Positions 1 through 5,661 of a DNA stretch of 9,198 bases are shown piece by piece. Every line of letters starts with the position of its first letter. The first letter of the stretch is position 1. Source of the DNA: an uncultured candidate division Zixibacteria bacterium (GTDB lineage: Bacteria; Zixibacteria; MSB-5A5; GN15; PGXB01); NCBI GenBank assembly GCA_937925655.1, contig CALAMC010000076.1:1-9198 (forward strand). Reading direction: 5' to 3'. A program made the position numbers and the translations under genes. The notes beneath the pieces are model-generated. The model was not told the origin of the DNA and made no database searches. It saw nothing but the letters and a program-made list of their open reading frames with translations.

Positions 1-161
1 AGGCAGCCTCTTATTATGGCAATATTTTTCTACACTTTTATAGCATAGTAACTACCAGAGCTAAGTGGGTTTAAATCATCATCTTATCATAGGCATTCCC
101 TCCAATTTGATTACAGCCGAATTCTCCGACTGCATTTCATCCGTTAATCTAAATAGCATGA

Positions 162-178
162 CTGACAGATACTGTCAG
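162..178. promoter_or_regulatory. Perfect 7-bp inverted repeat, operator-like
   Basis: CTGACAG (162-168), a 3-base ATA spacer and CTGTCAG (172-178) form a perfect dyad of 17 bp in AT-rich DNA. The size and short spacer are like operators for dimeric helix-turn-helix repressors. There is no U tract on either side, so it is not a terminator. It does not share the TCGTA core of the repeats further right. Which gene it would control is unclear, because no gene is recognised within 600 bases on the left side of the window. Confidence 0.35.
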
Positions 179-276
179 GATGAACTCAACTTTTTTAACA
201 CTTTTCAAAAATTTTTAGATTTTTCTTTTAAATCGTAACCGCGAATCGATGTTAAAAATTACGCCCTTTTTAATAT

Positions 277-289
277 CCACCTCCTTTCC
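277..289 (-). promoter_or_regulatory. Extended Shine-Dalgarno-like sequence without a gene
   Basis: Read on the minus strand this is GGAAAGGAGGTGG, a full-length match to the complement of the 16S rRNA 3' tail. Equivalently, the plus strand at 278-288 reads CACCTCCTTTC, like the tail itself. No ATG follows at normal spacing. The only in-frame possibilities are GTG at 280-278, which lies inside the site, or ATT at 274-272, and both end after about 20 codons at 215. The rest of a 16S gene is not present upstream on the plus strand. It may be the relic of a lost gene start, a leader peptide signal, or chance. Confidence 0.3.
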
Positions 290-304
290 GATTTTAGGCC
301 GGAT

Positions 305-346
305 GGGGCGGCTGGACGATAACCGCCCCGACCCGGCGGGCGCCCG
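305..346. repeat. GC-rich hairpin island
   Basis: GGGGCGG (305-311) pairs perfectly with CCGCCCC (323-329) around an 11-base loop. It is followed by the perfect palindrome CGGGCGCCCG (337-346). Both stems sit in one GC-rich stretch surrounded by AT-rich DNA. Neither strand shows a T run directly after the stems, so this is not a canonical Rho-independent terminator. It could be a structured RNA leader or a repeat remnant. I recognise no riboswitch or ncRNA family in it. Confidence 0.4.
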
Positions 347-500
347 GACTAACCAAAAGGTACAGGCTGGGAACGTCTGCCTTTGTGATGTCGAAAACTC
401 GTAATACAACAACTGTGCCAAAATTGAACAGCATGAATATGAAAAATCGCAACATATTGACGGACAACGAAATAAAATTTATCGGAGAGCCCAAAAAATA

Positions 501-534
501 ATGGAGCACCTTGTCCATGCTCGTAGTTTACGAG
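501..534 (+). repeat. Composite double inverted repeat, copy 1
   Basis: Two adjacent dyads. ATGGA (501-505) and TCCAT (514-518) are separated by 8 bases, and are followed after one base by CTCGTA (520-525), a GTT spacer and TACGAG (529-534). The stretch TTGTCCATGCTCGTAG (511-526) recurs with one change in copy 2 at 672-687. The unit could act as a pair of protein binding sites or as a double hairpin. It has no open frame of its own. Confidence 0.6.
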
Positions 535-660
535 CTCTTTTTACGAATTCCGGCTATTTTACGAGCCCAAATTCTACGGATGGCGTCAGAAATGGGGGAG
601 AGGACGGCCCCATAAAGCATTACCGGATAATGAAATAGGGCGATTGGGCGAATTGGTATT

Positions 661-695
661 ATGGATTATAATTGTCCATTCTCGTAGACTACGAG
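661..695 (+). repeat. Composite double inverted repeat, copy 2
   Basis: Same architecture as 501-534. ATGGA (661-665) and TCCAT (675-679) are separated by 9 bases, followed after one T by the perfect dyad CTCGTAGACTACGAG (681-695). The spacer of the first dyad differs from copy 1 (9 against 8 bases, mostly different sequence), while the dyad arms are kept. Conservation of arms but not of spacers suggests selection on the symmetric parts. The two copies start 160 bases apart. Confidence 0.6.
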
Positions 696-700
696 GCCAG

Positions 701-727
701 ATTCGTAAAAACTCGTAATTTACGAAT
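701..727. repeat. Nested TTCGTA/TACGAA inverted repeats
   Basis: ATTCGTAAA (701-709) is a perfect inverted repeat of TTTACGAAT (719-727). Nested inside is CTCGTA-ATT-TACGAA (712-726), which has the same 6-3-6 spacing as the dyads at 520-534 and 681-695. More single TACGAA sites follow at 734-739 and 766-771. The nesting means one right half-site could pair with either of two left half-sites, which fits cooperative or alternative binding. No protein family is identified for the motif. Confidence 0.5.
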
Positions 728-816
728 CTTCCTTACGAATCCCTCTCAAACCACGACGTTGCCCATACGAATTCCTCATCTGCTAAGGGTTTATCACTTT
801 CACTTTTGCCCCCCCC

Positions 817-845
817 TTGATTTTATTTCCCAAAACCTGTAGATT
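817..845 (+). promoter_or_regulatory. Candidate sigma-70-type promoter for tldD-tldE
   Basis: TTGATT (817-822) as -35 and TAGATT (840-845) as -10 are separated by exactly 17 bases. Each matches four of six consensus positions. Transcription would begin near 852, giving a leader of about 45 bases to the tldD start. A run of eight C (809-816) lies immediately upstream of the -35 box. This rests on sequence similarity only; sigma factor specificity in this organism is unknown. Confidence 0.35.
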
Positions 846-889
846 AAACGACCGTAGTCTCTGCCATGGAAAGACCAATTCCCTGTTAT

Positions 890-895
890 GGAGGA
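890..895 (+). promoter_or_regulatory. Ribosome binding site that decides the tldD start
   Basis: GGAGGA lies three bases before the ATG at 899. An in-frame ATG also exists at 866, but it has no purine-rich site in front of it, and the 11 residues it would add do not look like the TldD N-terminus. The 899 start is therefore preferred. Confidence 0.7.
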
Positions 896-898
896 AGG

Positions 899-2341
899 AT
901 GAAAGATAAATTAGCAAACACGCTCGACTGGCTCAAAGGCAAATCGGTCGATTATGCCGACTGCCGGTACGTGCGTAAAGAAACCGAATCAATCCGCGTG
1001 ACCGACGGCACGGTCGATACGCTTAATCGCGAGGTCAATGTCGGGGTGGGTATCCGGGTGCTCTATGACGGCGCCTGGGGTTTTGCCGCTATCGCCTCGA
1101 CCAAGGAGGGCGATATCAAAAAGACCGCCAACAAGGCGCTCCAGATCGCCCGCGCTTCGGCCACGACCAAAAAGGTAGCCGTCAAGCTCGCCGAGCAGGA
1201 AGCTTTCAAGGATCATTACAAATCGAAATTCACGAAAGACCCGTTCGCCGTCCCGCTCGATGAAAAAATGGGCCTGCTTCTGGAAATCTGCGATAAACTC
1301 AAAACCGACGACCGCATCAAAACCGCGTCCGGATCGATGGATTTCTTCAAGTACAATAAAATATTCTGTTCCACCGAGGGCGCCGTTATCGAGCAGGATT
1401 TGCTCGAATCCGGGGGGGGATACGAGGCGATATCATACGACGGCAACGACGTGCAAAAACGCTCGTACCCCAATTCGCACCGCGGCGATTTCGCCACCCG
1501 CGGCTATGAGTTCATCGAAAGCCTGAAACTGCTCGACCATGTCGATCGCGTCCGCGAGGAAGCCATTCAGCTTCTGACCGCCGAAAGCTGTCCCGACACG
1601 ATCAAAGATATCATCATCTGCGGCTCGCAGATGGCCCTTCAGGTGCATGAATCCTGCGGCCATCCCAGCGAACTGGACCGGGTGCTGGGCACCGAAATAT
1701 CCCTGGCCGGCGGCTCGTTCATGCAAATCGATGGTTTGAACAAGCTCAAGTACGGCTCCGATATTGTCAACATCTACGCCGACGCCACCGTCGAGGGCGG
1801 ACTGGGCACGTTCGGTTACGACGACGAGGGTGTCAAAGCCCAGCGCGCGCCGATTATCAAAAACGGTTTGCACGTCGGATACCAGACCAGCCGCGAAACG
1901 GCGCCGGTCATCGGCCAGCGCTCCAATGGTACCATGCGGGCCGACGGCTGGAATCGAATACCGCTCATTCGCATGACCAATATCAACCTCGAACCCGGGA
2001 CATGGGAACTTAAAGACCTCATCGCCGATACCGATGATGGCATTTTCTTCGACGCCAATAAGTCCTGGTCGATCGATGACCAGCGCCTCAATTTCCAGTT
2101 CGGCGTCGAGTGTGCCTGGGAAATCAAGAAGGGCAAACTGGGGAAGATGTACAAAAACCCGCTGTACACCGCCATGACCCCCAAATTCTGGAACGCCTGC
2201 GATGCCATCTGCAACAAGAATCACTGGCATGTGTGGGGGGTACCCAACTGCGGCAAAGGTGAGCCGATGCAGACGGCGCATGTGGCGCACGGCACTTCAC
2301 CGGCACGGTTCCGCAAAATCAAGGTGGGGGTGAGCAAATGA
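899..2341 (+). CDS. tldD: TldD-family zinc metalloprotease subunit
   Basis: Catalytic subunit of the TldD/TldE (PmbA) protease, a family that degrades unfolded or short peptides and matures some ribosomal peptides (microcin B17 in E. coli) in the cytosol. The 480-residue product has the usual family length. The zinc site is visible as HESCGH (His250, Glu251, His255, counted from the 899 start), within the stretch VHESCGHPSELDRVLG. A later Cys451 in NCGKGEP is the expected third ligand. The HESCGHP form differs from the HEAVGHG of E. coli TldD and marks another branch of the family. The start at 899 is set by GGAGGA just upstream. The stop overlaps the next gene's start (ATGA), so the two subunits are translationally coupled. 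A run of eight G at 1412-1419 encodes a Gly-rich spot and could be slippage-prone. There is no signal peptide. No obvious peptide substrate gene is adjacent. Confidence 0.93.
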   Translation: MKDKLANTLDWLKGKSVDYADCRYVRKETESIRVTDGTVDTLNREVNVGVGIRVLYDGAWGFAAIASTKEGDIKKTANKALQIARASATTKKVAVKLAEQEAFKDHYKSKFTKDPFAVPLDEKMGLLLEICDKLKTDDRIKTASGSMDFFKYNKIFCSTEGAVIEQDLLESGGGYEAISYDGNDVQKRSYPNSHRGDFATRGYEFIESLKLLDHVDRVREEAIQLLTAESCPDTIKDIIICGSQMALQVHESCGHPSELDRVLGTEISLAGGSFMQIDGLNKLKYGSDIVNIYADATVEGGLGTFGYDDEGVKAQRAPIIKNGLHVGYQTSRETAPVIGQRSNGTMRADGWNRIPLIRMTNINLEPGTWELKDLIADTDDGIFFDANKSWSIDDQRLNFQFGVECAWEIKKGKLGKMYKNPLYTAMTPKFWNACDAICNKNHWHVWGVPNCGKGEPMQTAHVAHGTSPARFRKIKVGVSK

Positions 2342-3690
2342 TAGGCAAAGACAAGATATTTTCGACCTTCGAAAAAGTGGCGGCCTCATCGAAAGCCGAC
2401 GAAACCGAAATCGTCTTCATCGGCAACGATACCGGCCTGACCCGTTACGCCAATTCGACCATTCACCAGAACGTCCACGAAAACAACGCCACTATTTTGT
2501 TTCGTGCCGTTCGCGGCAAAAAGATCGGCGTCGCCTCAACCAATTCACTGGCCCTCAACGACCTCAAAGCCACGCTGAAAAACGCCATCGAGATTTCCAA
2601 ATACCAGAAAGACAACAAGCATTTTCCCGGCCTGCCCGGCCCCGAAAACTATGCCAAAATCGACACTTATTTTGAGTCGACGGCCGGTTTCAGACCCAAC
2701 GATCGGGCGCGGTTGGTCAAAAAAATGTTCTACCGTTCCAATCGTCGTAAATTCACCATGGCCGGGGCCTTCGCGACCGGCGAAGGTGAAATAGCGGTTT
2801 TTAACACCAACGGCGTCCGCTGTTATCAGCAGGTGACAGGATCCAGCCTGAACGTGATTGCCATGTCGGATTCATCATCGGGCTACGCCAGCGGCATGTC
2901 TCGCGATGTCAATAACATCGACCCGGTGGCGCTGGCCGATATCGCCGTGGAAAAGGCCTACAAAGCCAAAAAACCCAAACCGCTAAAAGAAGGGGAATAC
3001 GAAGTTATTCTCGAACCGGCCGCGGTTGCCGAAGCGATGGAATGGACAAATTATATCGCCTTTGGCTCTAAAACGTTTGAAGAAAAAACCTCTTTTGTCG
3101 CCCACAACCTCGGTAAAAAAATCATGGATGAGTCCATTACCATCTACGACGACGGTAACGACCTGTCAGGCATAGCCATTCCGTTCGATTTTGAAGGCGT
3201 GCCCAAAAAGAAAGTCGTCTTTGTGGACAAGGGCGTTCCGAAAGGCGTTGTCTATGACCGAATTTCAGCCAATCGCATGGGCACTAAATCGACCGGTCAC
3301 GCCCTGCCGGCCATTAATTCCGGCGAGGGAGCCGTAGCTCTGAACCTGTTCATGGCTCCCGGCAATAAAACCCGCGAGGAAATGCTCAAGTCGATGGACC
3401 GCGGCATTCTGGTTACCCGATTCCATTATATCAACGGATTTATCGATACGCCCAAAGCCGTCCTGACGGGGATGACCCGCGACGGTACTTTCTGGGTCGA
3501 AAACGGTGAAATCAAGCATGGCATAAAAAACCTCCGTTTCACCGATTCCATTATCCGGGCCTTTTCCAACGTGAAGGGTATTTCGAAGGATGTTAAATTA
3601 ATCCCGTCGTGGTGGGATGCCGTCGGTTGCCTGGCGGTCCCGGCTATCCACCTGGGCTCTTTCAAATTCACGGGAACGACCGACTTCTAG
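2338..3690 (+). CDS. tldE: TldE/PmbA-family protease partner subunit
   Basis: Second subunit of the TldD/TldE heterodimer. The 450-residue protein shows the PmbA/TldE pattern: an N-terminal domain, a middle segment around GEYEVILEPAAVAEAMEW (about residues 221-238), and a C-terminal region with FIDTPKAVLTGMTRDGTFWV and IKHGIKNLRFTDS. It has no HExxxH zinc motif, as expected for the non-catalytic partner; in the family this subunit supports assembly and substrate handling. The ATG overlaps the tldD stop by four bases, and GGGGGTGAG in the end of tldD serves as ribosome binding site. This makes a two-gene operon giving equal amounts of both subunits. The gene is intact with no frameshift. It could be labelled pmbA, tldE or 'TldD/PmbA family'; the assignment as the inactive partner rests on the missing zinc ligands and the pairing. 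Confidence 0.9.
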   Translation: MIGKDKIFSTFEKVAASSKADETEIVFIGNDTGLTRYANSTIHQNVHENNATILFRAVRGKKIGVASTNSLALNDLKATLKNAIEISKYQKDNKHFPGLPGPENYAKIDTYFESTAGFRPNDRARLVKKMFYRSNRRKFTMAGAFATGEGEIAVFNTNGVRCYQQVTGSSLNVIAMSDSSSGYASGMSRDVNNIDPVALADIAVEKAYKAKKPKPLKEGEYEVILEPAAVAEAMEWTNYIAFGSKTFEEKTSFVAHNLGKKIMDESITIYDDGNDLSGIAIPFDFEGVPKKKVVFVDKGVPKGVVYDRISANRMGTKSTGHALPAINSGEGAVALNLFMAPGNKTREEMLKSMDRGILVTRFHYINGFIDTPKAVLTGMTRDGTFWVENGEIKHGIKNLRFTDSIIRAFSNVKGISKDVKLIPSWWDAVGCLAVPAIHLGSFKFTGTTDF

Positions 3691-3700
3691 GCCAGATTCC

Positions 3701-3742
3701 ATAAATCATCGCCCCGCGTTTAAATCGCGGGGCGATATTTAT
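3701..3742 (+). terminator. Long hairpin terminator after tldE
   Basis: ATCGCCCCGCG (3708-3718) and CGCGGGGCGAT (3726-3736) form a perfect 11-bp GC-rich stem with a 7-base TTTAAAT loop. The stem extends by six more A/T pairs (3701-3706 with 3737-3742) past one bulged C at 3707. It starts 10 bases after the tldE stop. The downstream tract is ATTTATAT rather than a pure U run, so termination may be less sharp than in a textbook case, but stem strength and position fit an operon end. Confidence 0.75.
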
Positions 3743-3774
3743 ATGGGCAAACTCCTGAAACTCTTGTGCCGCCG

Positions 3775-3787
3775 ATTCGTAAATTAA
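3775..3787 (+). promoter_or_regulatory. TTCGTA half-site upstream of the repeat protein gene
   Basis: ATTCGTAAATTAA (3775-3787) reproduces the left half and spacer of the TTCGTA-N3-TACGAA dyads at 701-727, but the right half is degraded (only TA matches). It lies about 37 bases before the TTG start of the next gene, where a promoter would be expected. It may be a weak operator or chance. I find no well-spaced -35/-10 pair here. Confidence 0.2.
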
Positions 3788-3813
3788 AGCAGTGGACGCA
3801 TATGAACAGGGAA

Positions 3814-3818
3814 AGGAG
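3814..3818 (+). promoter_or_regulatory. Ribosome binding site for a TTG start
   Basis: AGGAG, in the context AAAGGAGAAACC, stands five bases before TTG at 3824. The ATG at 3802 is in another frame, and the next in-frame ATG lies near 3902, inside the signal peptide. The TTG start is therefore the best choice. Confidence 0.75.
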
Positions 3819-3823
3819 AAACC

Positions 3824-5593
3824 TTGGCATACATTAAAGCCCTGCTGGTTACGGCCATTGTGGTTGCTGTCCTGCTGATAATATTCATTTTCGGCGCGAC
3901 CATGGCCCGGGCTGGCGAGACGGTAATAAACATGCGGGATTTCGGCCTTGGCGATTTGGCCGTCGATGGCTTTAAACTTAAGGAGAAGACTCATCTTTCA
4001 ATAAAGGCGATAGGCGGCCAGACAAAATACGCTGACGAAATGTTCGCCTATGGCTGGATACTGAACGCCCAAAGCCGGGAAGCGGTTTGGGTTATGAATG
4101 CCGATGATACCGAACCGTATAAAAAATCAAAGTACCTTCGTGAATATGCCGGTGAAATAACTCTTTCCGCCGGAAGCTATGAGGTCTATTTTTATGTCGG
4201 CAATCCGTATATATCCAGAATTACGACCGACAGCAAAGGCTTTGATCAGGTAATCACCATCATCGGTGATATTTTCAGCACCAAAGACTTGAGCCGTATC
4301 GACCGCGATTTCGCCGAAGATTCTGATTTGGTCATGATGACAATTGAAGCACCCGCAGGAAGTTTCGAGAAATTCGACCCGGTCAAACAAATGGAGGGAA
4401 ATTCCTTTATCGACCTGTCCAGGCCGGACGACGATTATTACCAGAAGAAAGGTTTTACCCTCGACCGCAATTTGAAAATCAAAATTATCGCCATCGGTGA
4501 ATATTCCAGCGGGGACCGCGTCTTTGTTGATTATGGCTGGATCATTAACGCCGCCACCCGCGAAAAGGTCTGGTCGATGGATCGCTGGAATACTTCGTGG
4601 GCCGGAGGTGCCAGAAAAAACCGCGGATTCAGCGGCGAAATCGAATTGCCCGCTGGAAATTACCTGGCCATTGTCGGAACCGATGACAGCCATGCTTTCG
4701 GGTCGTGGAATCAACCGCCTCCGTATGACCCTCTGCACTATGGCATGGTTCTGTATGTCCTTGATCCCGGGGATAAAAAATATATCCGCGATTATCAGGA
4801 GGAATTCTCGCAAAAAAGTCTGATTTCGATAACGCGGGTCAAAAACAGCCAGTTCAAGCAAATGGGCTTTACCCTCACCGAGCCGACCGAGTTGCACCTG
4901 TATGCCATCGGCGAATTCGGTTATGACGGCAATTTCGCCGATTATGGCTGGATCGAAAACTATGAGACCGGTGACATCGTCTGGGAAATGACCGAAGACA
5001 ACACCGAACATGCCGGCGGGGCCAAAAAAAATCGCAAGTTCGATGGCAATATTACGCTTCCGGCCGGAACCTATGCCGTGTACTATGTATCTGATAACTC
5101 ACACGCCTACCGCGACTGGAATTCATCGCCGCCTATCGACAAGGAATTGTGGGGGATAACCATCTCGGGGGTCGGCAAGAATTTTGACGAAAGTAAAATA
5201 GAAATCTTTGAAGACCTGCCCAAAAACACGAATTTCCTGGTTGATATGACGGGAATCGGCGATGATGAGGAGGTGCGGGAAAAATTCACGCTGGATAAAG
5301 ACAGCAAAGTACGTATCCGCGCCCTGGGCGAGGGCTCTTCGGGCAAGATGTATGATTATGGCTGGATCGAGAAAGTGGGCAACGGCGAAATTGTCTGGGA
5401 GATGACCTATCGCAAAACCCGGCATGGCGGCGGTGCCAGCAAGAACCGTATGGTCAACCAGACGATTTCCCTTGAAAAAGGTTCATACTATGTCCGCTAC
5501 GTGACCGATGGTTCGCATTCCTTTCCCGATTTCAATGCTTCACCACCCATAAATCCTCAAAAATGGGGTATTATAGTCTCATTGGAAAAGTAA
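3824..5593 (+). CDS. Exported protein with four tandem YGWI repeats, function unknown
   Basis: A 589-residue protein whose function I do not recognise. It begins with Lys5, a hydrophobic stretch (about residues 7-26) and an Ala-Arg-Ala site near residue 30, so it looks like a signal-peptidase I secretory protein that acts outside the inner membrane. The mature part is four copies of one repeat, starting near residues 49, 210, 348 and 487. Each copy opens with [GK]FxL, an alternating hydrophobic strand ending in A(I/L)G, then (D/A)YGWI, VWxM, an L-x-x-G-x-Y strand and a closing strand. Copies 2-4 also carry GGAxKNR, (D/N)xSH(A/S)(F/Y) and an (S/D)(W/F)N-xx-PP box; copy 1 has lost these. The strand pattern suggests beta-sandwich domains, and the invariant Ser-His, Trp-Asn and Pro-Pro positions hint at a shared ligand or surface. 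There is no catalytic motif, transmembrane anchor or sorting signal at the C-terminus. The gene stands alone between two terminators. Translation from TTG may keep expression modest. Confidence 0.85.
   Translation: MAYIKALLVTAIVVAVLLIIFIFGATMARAGETVINMRDFGLGDLAVDGFKLKEKTHLSIKAIGGQTKYADEMFAYGWILNAQSREAVWVMNADDTEPYKKSKYLREYAGEITLSAGSYEVYFYVGNPYISRITTDSKGFDQVITIIGDIFSTKDLSRIDRDFAEDSDLVMMTIEAPAGSFEKFDPVKQMEGNSFIDLSRPDDDYYQKKGFTLDRNLKIKIIAIGEYSSGDRVFVDYGWIINAATREKVWSMDRWNTSWAGGARKNRGFSGEIELPAGNYLAIVGTDDSHAFGSWNQPPPYDPLHYGMVLYVLDPGDKKYIRDYQEEFSQKSLISITRVKNSQFKQMGFTLTEPTELHLYAIGEFGYDGNFADYGWIENYETGDIVWEMTEDNTEHAGGAKKNRKFDGNITLPAGTYAVYYVSDNSHAYRDWNSSPPIDKELWGITISGVGKNFDESKIEIFEDLPKNTNFLVDMTGIGDDEEVREKFTLDKDSKVRIRALGEGSSGKMYDYGWIEKVGNGEIVWEMTYRKTRHGGGASKNRMVNQTISLEKGSYYVRYVTDGSHSFPDFNASPPINPQKWGIIVSLEK
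3968..5587 (+). repeat. Four protein-level tandem repeats within the exported protein gene
   Basis: Copies begin near nt 3968, 4451, 4865 and 5282. Spacings are 161, 138 and 139 codons. Copies 2, 3 and 4 are clearly alike at the protein level (YGWI at residues 237, 374 and 512). Copy 1 (YGWI at 76) is diverged and followed by a longer linker. The DNA copies are not identical, so the duplication is old and maintained by selection rather than a recent slippage event. Confidence 0.8.
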
Positions 5594-5616
5594 CACCCTT
5601 GTCTCTTCCTTTTCCC

Positions 5617-5653
5617 GGCGGAATGTTATGGTAATAAAGCATTCCGCCTTTTT
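5617..5653 (+). terminator. Rho-independent terminator after the repeat protein gene
   Basis: GGCGGAATG (5617-5625) pairs perfectly with CATTCCGCC (5640-5648), followed at once by TTTTT (5649-5653). It lies in the 68-bp gap between two convergent genes. On the minus strand the sequence after the hairpin is GGGAAAAGG, without a T run, so it should terminate mainly plus-strand transcripts. Confidence 0.88.
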
Positions 5654-5661
5654 ATTAAAAT

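Larger units (their letters stand above)
1..865. other. Long intergenic block with no supported gene
   Basis: About 865 bases without a convincing coding region on either strand. The first 250 bases are AT-rich with runs of A and T. Around 297-350 there is a short GC-rich island. From 399 to 775 the sequence is crowded with TCGTA and TACGA pentamers in inverted orientation. The only open frames are short (68 and 74 codons on the minus strand at 215-421 and 294-518). They overlap one another, lack a properly placed ribosome binding site and run through the repeat structures, so I do not call them. The block looks like a regulatory or repeat-rich spacer, or the remains of a decayed locus. I see no tRNA or rRNA. 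Confidence 0.7.

Noticed and set aside
79..159. A 26-codon minus-strand frame directly behind the CTGACAG dyad
   Set aside because: The peptide looks faintly like the start of a real protein, but it has no ribosome binding site and stops at once; too short to call, at best a remnant.
278..288. Possible 16S rRNA 3' end on the plus strand
   Set aside because: Only the last eleven bases match; the conserved helix 45 region that should precede them is absent.
215..421. A 68-codon minus-strand open frame
   Set aside because: It overlaps the other short frame, the strong Shine-Dalgarno-like site lies in its middle rather than before its start, and its composition is not protein-like.
294..518. 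A 74-codon minus-strand open frame with a hydrophobic segment
   Set aside because: Its ATG lies inside the composite repeat, there is no ribosome binding site, it runs through the GC hairpin island, and I see no family resemblance.
501..775. CRISPR array or integron attC sites
   Set aside because: There are only two copies of the unit, at 160-bp distance, with no regular spacers, and no cas or integrase gene is in the window.
1433..2290. A 285-codon minus-strand open frame opposite tldD
   Set aside because: It is antisense to a well-supported gene and is explained by the codon bias of tldD, which leaves few stops on the other strand.
4127..5011. A 294-codon minus-strand open frame opposite the repeat protein gene
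   Set aside because: It is a shadow of the repeat protein's codon pattern; the plus-strand frame has the signal peptide, ribosome binding site and conserved repeats.
5617..5653. Bidirectional terminator serving both convergent genes
   Set aside because: Only the plus strand has a T run after the stem; on the minus strand the stem is followed by GGGAAAAGG.
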